A stretch of 5,447 nucleotides of DNA from an uncultured Clostridia bacterium (lineage in GTDB: Bacteria; Bacillota; Clostridia; Oscillospirales; Ruminococcaceae), in contig CALCSA010000027.1 of assembly GCA_937894185.1 (NCBI GenBank), positions 1 to 5,447 of the forward strand, read 5' to 3'. The notes below the pieces were generated by a model, which saw nothing but the letters and a program-made list of their open reading frames with translations, was not told where the DNA came from and ran no database searches. The translations under genes and the position numbers were made by a program. The number at the start of each line of letters is the position of its first letter. Positions within the stretch are counted from its first letter, which is position 1. Positions 1 to 3,615 of the stretch are shown piece after piece.

Positions 1-97
1 AGGCAAGGGGGCCCACCACAAACACAAGGGCGGTGAAGTAGATGGGCAGCAGCGCCAGAACAGCGGTTGCCCCCCGCAATCCGGTACGTGCCTTCAT
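1..97 (-). CDS. potB: ABC transporter permease, PotB-like (partial, N-terminus only)
   Basis: This is the first 32 codons of a membrane protein, cut by the left edge. The product starts MKARTGLRGATAVLALLPIY: a short basic N-terminus followed by a hydrophobic stretch from about residue 10 onward that would form the first transmembrane helix. That is typical of the inner-membrane permeases of spermidine/putrescine importers. Its ATG overlaps the stop of the upstream ATPase gene as ATGA, and a strong AGGAGG site lies 7 nt before the ATG inside the end of that gene. The name rests mainly on operon position (regulator, PotA-like ATPase, then permease) and on the hydrophobic start. The usual EAA loop of ABC permeases would lie outside the window. 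Permeases of other polyamine, iron or thiamine importers would look the same over so short a stretch. Confidence 0.7.
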   Translation of the reverse strand, partial: MKARTGLRGATAVLALLPIYFTALVFVVGPLA

Positions 98-1185
98 GCC
101 CCCGCCTCCTCCAGATCAATCAGAACCGCATCCTGAGTCTTCCAGTCCAGCAGCACCGTATCCCCCGGCTCCGGGTCGGCGGAGATGCCGCAGCGGCTCA
201 CCGTCAGATCCTCCCCGCTGCCCAGCTCCACCATAATGCGCAGCATCCCCCCGGCCAGAGTCTTTTCCCGCACACGGCCCAGAAGTCCGGCGGCGGCGTA
301 CCCCTGACTGTTCTTTTCGATGTTGACCCGCTCGCTGTGAACCGCAAGGGTCACCGTCTGCCCGGGAGTTACCTGCGCCCCCAAGCTATGGGCCCAGACC
401 ACTCCCTGAGGATGCCGCAGACAGACCTTATCTTCTTCCACATACTCCACCCTGCCCCGCAGGATGTTGGCACTGCCCACAAAGCCCGCTACAAAGCTGG
501 TTTTGGGGGTGTTATAGATTTCGTCGGGGGGGCCGATCTGCTCAAAGCGGCCCTCCCGCATGACAGCCACCCGGTCAGACATGTTGAGGGCTTCTTCCTG
601 ATCGTGGGTGATGTAGATAAAGGTGATGCCCAACTGTTTTTGCAACCGCTTGAGTTCGCTTTGCATCTGGCGGCGCAGCTGAAGGTCCAGCGCCCCCAAA
701 GGCTCGTCCAGCAGCAGGACGCGGGGACGGTTTATTACCGCCCGGGCAATGGCCACCCGCTGCCGCTGTCCCCCCGAAAGCTCGTGGGGCATGCGGTGCC
801 CGTAATCTTCCAGCTGGACCAAAGCCAAAGCCTGCTGGACTTCCTGCCGAATCTCCGGCTTCTTTCTCTTTTTGAGCCGCAGACTGTAGCCGATGTTTTC
901 TTCCACCGTCATGTGGGGAAAGAGGGCGTAGTTCTGAAACACCGTGTTGACATCCCGTTTATTGGGCTCCTCCCAGGTGACGTCTTTGCCCTCCAGCAGC
1001 ACCCGTCCGCTGTCGGGGCTTTCCAGCCCTGAAATAATCCGCAGGGTGGTGGTTTTTCCGCAGCCTGAAGAACCCAGCAGGGTGATAAACTCCCCACTGT
1101 AGACGCAAAGATCAATGCCGTCCAGCACCTTGCTTTCTCCAAAGCTTTTGGTCACCTGTTCCAGTTGTAAGATCAGTTCACTCAT
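94..1185 (-). CDS. potA: Polyamine-type ABC transporter ATP-binding protein, PotA-like
   Basis: This 363-aa protein is the ATPase subunit that would power import of spermidine/putrescine or a related solute at the inner face of the membrane. All ABC motifs are intact: Walker A GSSGCGKT (38-45, Lys44), Q-loop VFQNYALFPHM (82-92, Gln84), signature LSGGQ (136-140), Walker B VLLLDE (156-161, Glu161 catalytic), D-loop GALD (164-167) and H-loop His194 in YITHDQEEA. The stretch PNKRDVNTVFQNYALFPHMTVEEN is especially PotA-like. Residues from about 235 to the end (starting NILRGRV) form the C-terminal beta-rich TOBE-type regulatory domain common to the PotA/FbpC/MalK group. The length is normal for the family. 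The ATG overlaps the stop of the merR-like gene (ATGA), with GAGG 7 nt upstream, and its own stop overlaps the permease start in the same way. Iron, sulfate or sugar ATPases are related alternatives, and substrate cannot be proven from the ATPase alone. Confidence 0.9.
   Translation of the reverse strand: MSELILQLEQVTKSFGESKVLDGIDLCVYSGEFITLLGSSGCGKTTTLRIISGLESPDSGRVLLEGKDVTWEEPNKRDVNTVFQNYALFPHMTVEENIGYSLRLKKRKKPEIRQEVQQALALVQLEDYGHRMPHELSGGQRQRVAIARAVINRPRVLLLDEPLGALDLQLRRQMQSELKRLQKQLGITFIYITHDQEEALNMSDRVAVMREGRFEQIGPPDEIYNTPKTSFVAGFVGSANILRGRVEYVEEDKVCLRHPQGVVWAHSLGAQVTPGQTVTLAVHSERVNIEKNSQGYAAAGLLGRVREKTLAGGMLRIMVELGSGEDLTVSRCGISADPEPGDTVLLDWKTQDAVLIDLEEAGA
105..110 (-). promoter_or_regulatory. 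Ribosome binding site of the potB-like gene
   Basis: On the minus strand the sequence reads AGGAGG, followed by 7 nt (CGGGGGC) and the ATG at 97. This is an ideal Shine-Dalgarno sequence at ideal spacing, placed inside the last codons of the ATPase gene. It supports the ATG overlapping the ATPase stop codon as the real start. Confidence 0.75.
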
Positions 1186-2000
1186 TGTGATTCCTCATTC
1201 CGGTTTCTCTGGGCCCCCCATACCTGCAACTCCATCAGCGGCCGCTCCAAGCGGCATTTGCGGGTCAGAAGCGCCGTTTCGATCACCCAAGCTGTCTCCT
1301 CCCCATCCAGCAGGCCGGGGAACAGCCGGGGGGCTTCCTCCAGATAATAGCCTTCTACCTGAAGGCAGCGAAAGGTTCCGCCGGGAATCTCCATGCTGTG
1401 ACTGCCGGGACATCCCTGAGCTAAAACCTCCAGATAAATGTACTTTTGAACCCCCGCGGGGCCATACTCGTGAAGCAGGCCGTAGTCGTACAGGGGAAAG
1501 GCTTCCTCCTCCACCGCCAACCGGAACAGCCGGTGCAGGGCCGAGGCGAACTGCCTGTCCTGCTGTCCCTTGTCGTAGGGAAGCACAAAGAACATTCGGG
1601 GAGGAAGCTGGCACTCAAAGCGGCCGCACACCTTGCGGCAGGCTTTGAGATGGTCAATATCCGCCCGGAGCACCGTGACAAACTGCAGCCCCCGCTGAAT
1701 CTGCCGCAGTTTTTCCTGAGCCGCCAGCTTGCCGTGATCCAGCATGGCGGCAAAATGAGCGCCCTCATCTTCGCCCATGTATTCCGTCAGGTTCCGCAGG
1801 GGGATGTCCAGTTCCACACACAGCCGGATGATCTCCACCGTGTACACCTGATCCACCGAATAATAGCGGTAGCCTGAATCGGGATTGATGTAGGCGGGCT
1901 TGAGGACGCCGATCTTGTCGTAGTACCGCAGGCACTTGATGTTGACTCCCGTAATTTTGGAAAACTCGCCGATTGAGATAAGGCTTTGTTTTTGCTTCAT
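1182..2000 (-). CDS. MerR-family transcriptional regulator with C-terminal effector-binding region
   Basis: This 272-aa protein is the first gene of the leftward operon. Residues 8-75 are a MerR winged helix-turn-helix: ISIGEFSKITGVNIKCLRYY (9-27) is the HTH, with the family's R-Y-Y at 25-27, followed by the wing DSGYRYYSVDQV (41-52). Residues about 82-120 are helical and would form the antiparallel dimer coiled coil. Residues about 127-262 resemble a GyrI-like ligand-binding domain of the BmrR/BltR type. Family members bind small, often cationic, ligands and activate or repress nearby promoters. It is translationally coupled to the PotA-like gene, so regulation of its own transport operon, with a polyamine or related cation as ligand, is a reasonable inference. 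Glu257 (in MELQV) may be an acidic ligand contact, by loose analogy to BmrR. Three cysteines (121, 125, 130) cluster at the linker/effector junction. The start has AGGTG only 4 nt upstream, but no better in-frame start is apparent. Confidence 0.88.
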   Translation of the reverse strand: MKQKQSLISIGEFSKITGVNIKCLRYYDKIGVLKPAYINPDSGYRYYSVDQVYTVEIIRLCVELDIPLRNLTEYMGEDEGAHFAAMLDHGKLAAQEKLRQIQRGLQFVTVLRADIDHLKACRKVCGRFECQLPPRMFFVLPYDKGQQDRQFASALHRLFRLAVEEEAFPLYDYGLLHEYGPAGVQKYIYLEVLAQGCPGSHSMEIPGGTFRCLQVEGYYLEEAPRLFPGLLDGEETAWVIETALLTRKCRLERPLMELQVWGAQRNRNEESQ

Positions 2001-2013
2001 ACTTCACCTACTC

Positions 2014-2026
2014 TCCCATAATGGGA
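2014..2026. promoter_or_regulatory. Perfect 13-bp palindrome in the merR leader, possible operator
   Basis: TCCCATAATGGGA has perfect 6-bp arms around a single central base. It lies about 5-17 nt downstream of the predicted merR transcription start and upstream of the ribosome binding site. A protein bound here would block the start of the merR-pot transcript, so it is a candidate autorepressor site. The base pairs could also form only a sterically impossible one-base-loop hairpin, so a DNA operator is the better reading. Function is inferred. Confidence 0.4.
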
Positions 2027-2040
2027 TAGCTTTCCCTATC
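2025..2040. promoter_or_regulatory. Inverted repeat over the merR -10/start region
   Basis: GATAG (2025-2029) and CTATC (2036-2040) are inverted around a 6-bp centre (CTTTCC). The dyad covers part of the -10 box and the predicted transcription start of the leftward promoter, and it overlaps the neighbouring palindrome by 2 bp. Its position suits a repressor, but 5-bp arms are short and the -10 sequence itself supplies part of one arm, so chance is possible. Confidence 0.3.
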
Positions 2041-2066
2041 ATAGTACACCTTTGTCCTTCTGTCAA
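2038..2066 (-). promoter_or_regulatory. Sigma-A type promoter for the merR-pot operon
   Basis: On the minus strand the -35 box TTGACA (2066-2061, 6/6 consensus) and the -10 box TATGAT (2043-2038, 5/6) are separated by exactly 17 bp. Transcription should start near 2031, giving a leader of about 30 nt before the merR ATG at 2000. The 17-bp spacing is optimal. MerR-activated promoters instead typically have a stretched 19-20 bp spacer with a dyad inside it, and no clear dyad is seen in this spacer. The promoter therefore looks strong and constitutive or repressible rather than activated by the classic MerR twist mechanism. Confidence 0.8.
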
Positions 2067-2143
2067 TGAAGATGGGGATTCCATCCAGCGCTTTTTCCAC
2101 CATTGCCCCCGGCTTCAAGATTGCGAACCCCCGGAAAAGAAGC

Positions 2144-2172
2144 TTGCCGCCTGCCCTGTGCCCTGTTATGAT
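2144..2172 (+). promoter_or_regulatory. Extended -10 promoter for the selAB operon
   Basis: The -35 box TTGCCG (2144-2149, 4/6 consensus) and the -10 box TATGAT (2167-2172, 5/6) are separated by 17 bp. The bases TGT directly before the -10 box give the TGN extension that strengthens promoters with a weak -35. Transcription should begin near 2178-2180, leaving a leader of about 42 nt before the selA ATG. The direction and distance fit selA, and no other plausible promoter was noticed between merR and selA on this strand. Confidence 0.7.
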
Positions 2173-2190
2173 AGAGAGGTAGAAAAGGAT

Positions 2191-2207
2191 GTCCGCTGAT
2201 CTGCGGC
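2191..2207 (+). promoter_or_regulatory. Leader hairpin before selA, SECIS-like candidate
   Basis: CCGC (2193-2196) pairs with GCGG (2203-2206) around the 6-nt loop TGATCT. G2191 can also pair with C2207 if T2192 is bulged. The Shine-Dalgarno AAGGAG begins 3 nt later. The top of the hairpin, GC-UGAUCU-GC, resembles the top of the E. coli fdhF SECIS (GC-AGGUCU-GC), including a G at loop position 2 and a bulged U in the stem. In fdhF, however, the bulge lies two pairs below the loop, whereas here it lies four below. E. coli is known to carry a SECIS-like element in its selAB leader through which SelB represses translation. The same role is inferred here. A simple chance GC-rich hairpin is the alternative. 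Confidence 0.4.
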
Positions 2208-2209
2208 AA

Positions 2210-2215
2210 AAGGAG
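2210..2215 (+). promoter_or_regulatory. Ribosome binding site that fixes the selA start
   Basis: AAGGAG ends 5 nt before the ATG at 2221. An in-frame GTG at 2215 and a TTG at 2218 would add one or two residues, but the GTG overlaps the Shine-Dalgarno site itself and the TTG lies only 2 nt from it. The ATG is therefore preferred. Confidence 0.8.
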
Positions 2216-2220
2216 TGTTG

Positions 2221-3591
2221 ATGTTGAGGGAACAATCCCCATTGCTTCGGGCAATTCCCAAGGTGGATCAGGTGCTGGCCCTGCCGGAGCTGACCCGGCT
2301 GGCGGAGGAAACCTCCCTGTTTGCCGTCACCGCCGCTGTCCGGCAGGTTCTGGATAGCCTGCGGGAGGAAATTCTCGCGGGGCAATACGGCCACACCCCC
2401 ACTTCCACAGAGTTGCTGCCCTTGATTGAGGAAGCGGTTAAGCAAAGGCAGCAGATGGGGCTGCGCCCGGTGATCAACGGCACCGGTGTAATTTTGCACA
2501 CCAACCTTGGGCGCTCCCGGCTCAGCAAGGAGGCGGCCAAGGCGGCTATGGAGGCGGCTTGCAGCTACTCCACGTTGGAATATGATCTGGAACAGGGTAA
2601 GCGGGGCAAGCGGGAAGTGCATGTGGAGCATCTGCTAACCCGCCTCACCGGGGCGGAGGATGCTCTGGTGGTCAACAACAACGCCGCCGCACTGCTTCTG
2701 CTCCTCAGCTCCATAACTGCCGGGCGGCAGGTGATCATCTCCCGGGGGGAACTGGTGGAGATTGGCGGTTCCTTCCGTATTCCCGATATTCTAAAGCAGA
2801 GCGGCAGCATTCTGGCGGAGGTGGGGACCACCAACAAAACCCGGCTGCAGGACTACGAGGATGCCATCCACCCTCAAGAGACGGGGGCGCTGCTCAAGGT
2901 GCACACCAGCAACTACCAGATTGTGGGGTTCACCCAACAGGTTGCCTTGGAGGAACTGGTTGCCTTAGGCCAAAAGCACCACCTCCCGGTGATTCAGGAT
3001 TTGGGCAGCGGCGCTCTGTTCAGTCTGGCCTCCTGCGGCATTGAAGGGGAGCCCACGGCGGCTCAAAGCATTCAGGCAGGGGCCGACGTGGTTACCTTTT
3101 CCGGGGACAAGCTGCTGGGTGGGCCCCAAGCAGGCATTATTCTTGGGAAAAAAGCCTGTCTCGCCCCCATGAAGCAGCATCCTCTCATGCGGGCGCTGCG
3201 TCTGGACAAAATGAGCCTGGCCGCTTTGGAGGCCACTTTACGCCTTTACCGGGATCCCCGGGAGGCTTTTGCCCGCATCCCCACCCTGCAAATGCTGGGC
3301 TGCGGTCTTTCCACGGTGCGGGCCAGAGCATGTCTGGCCCAAACGGTGGAGAAGCACAGTCAGGTAGGGGGAGGGGCGGTGCCCAATCAGATGCTCCCCA
3401 CGGCGGCGACGGCGCTTCAGCCCCAGAGCATCTCGGTGACGGAGCTGGAGCACCGTCTGCGGCTGGGGAACCCTCCCGTATTGGGGAGAATTTCCAAGGA
3501 TCGGCTGTTGCTGGACGCCCGCACCTTGGAGGACCGGGAGCTTCCCATGATTCTGGACTGCCTGTCCCGCTGTCTGGGCGAATGCTCCTGA
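2221..3591 (+). CDS. selA: L-seryl-tRNA(Sec) selenium transferase (selenocysteine synthase)
   Basis: This 456-aa protein is a PLP enzyme that converts seryl-tRNA(Sec) to selenocysteinyl-tRNA(Sec) in the cytoplasm using selenophosphate from SelD. In E. coli it acts as a large ring-shaped decamer. Landmarks are all present: the N-terminal helical tRNA-binding region, VINGTGVILHTNLGRS (84-99), LEYDLEQGKRGKRE (119-132), VNNNAAA (151-157), SRGELVEIGGSFRIPD (174-189), EVGTTNKT (200-207), KVHTSNYQIVGFT (226-238), QDLGSGAL (259-266) and the PLP lysine Lys297 in TFSGDKLLGGPQAGI. The C-terminal domain includes VGGGAVP (382-388). Length matches the bacterial family (E. coli SelA is about 463 aa), and no motif is broken. 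It is the first gene of a rightward operon with selB, whose ATG is 24 bp downstream. The gene diverges from the merR-pot operon across a 220-bp control region. Identification is very secure. Archaeal SelA-like paralogues are unlikely because selB follows directly. Confidence 0.97.
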   Translation: MLREQSPLLRAIPKVDQVLALPELTRLAEETSLFAVTAAVRQVLDSLREEILAGQYGHTPTSTELLPLIEEAVKQRQQMGLRPVINGTGVILHTNLGRSRLSKEAAKAAMEAACSYSTLEYDLEQGKRGKREVHVEHLLTRLTGAEDALVVNNNAAALLLLLSSITAGRQVIISRGELVEIGGSFRIPDILKQSGSILAEVGTTNKTRLQDYEDAIHPQETGALLKVHTSNYQIVGFTQQVALEELVALGQKHHLPVIQDLGSGALFSLASCGIEGEPTAAQSIQAGADVVTFSGDKLLGGPQAGIILGKKACLAPMKQHPLMRALRLDKMSLAALEATLRLYRDPREAFARIPTLQMLGCGLSTVRARACLAQTVEKHSQVGGGAVPNQMLPTAATALQPQSISVTELEHRLRLGNPPVLGRISKDRLLLDARTLEDRELPMILDCLSRCLGECS

Positions 3592-3604
3592 GATGAAATA
3601 GTTT

Positions 3605-3610
3605 GGGGGG
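3605..3610 (+). promoter_or_regulatory. Atypical G-run ribosome binding site of selB
   Basis: The only purine-rich stretch at a suitable place before the selB ATG is a run of six G residues, 5 nt upstream. It can pair with the CCUCC of 16S rRNA only imperfectly, through G-C plus a G-U pair. selB translation may therefore be weaker than selA translation, which would suit an elongation factor needed in small amounts. No canonical GGAGG is present in the 24-bp gap. Confidence 0.5.
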
Positions 3611-3615
3611 ATAGC

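Larger units (their letters stand above)
2189..2221 (+). other. Possible 10-codon leader ORF coupled to selA
   Basis: ATG at 2189 opens a reading frame for MSADLRQKEC that ends at TGA 2219-2221, sharing its last base with the selA ATG (TGATG). It contains the leader hairpin and the selA Shine-Dalgarno site. Such an overlap is a classic arrangement for re-initiation. Against it, the predicted transcript starts only about 10 nt before this ATG, and the only purine run (AAAAGG) directly abuts it, so initiation would be weak. Short ORFs of this size are common by chance. Confidence 0.15.

Noticed and set aside
67..1032. Long plus-strand frame (321 codons) opposite the potA-like gene
   Set aside because: It lies wholly antisense to an ATPase with every ABC motif intact. 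Its product is low in recognisable motifs and rich in His, Pro, Gln and Leu, as expected from the complement of GC-rich codons.
2106..2134. Possible tRNA T-arm on the minus strand (GGTTCGCAATC)
   Set aside because: It resembles the T-loop consensus but lacks the invariant A58, the flanking bases do not pair as a T stem, and no acceptor or anticodon arm can be drawn. It is not selC.
2215..2220. GTG at 2215 or TTG at 2218 as selA start
   Set aside because: The GTG overlaps the Shine-Dalgarno site and the TTG is only 2 nt from it, while ATG 2221 has a 5-nt spacing.
2008..2631. 207-codon minus-strand frame across the intergenic region and the start of selA
   Set aside because: It would overlap both promoters and conserved SelA codons. 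The product has no recognisable motif.
3593..3601. Two-codon ORF ATG-AAA-TAG between selA and selB
   Set aside because: Too short to mean anything; it arises from an AT-rich gap of 24 bp.
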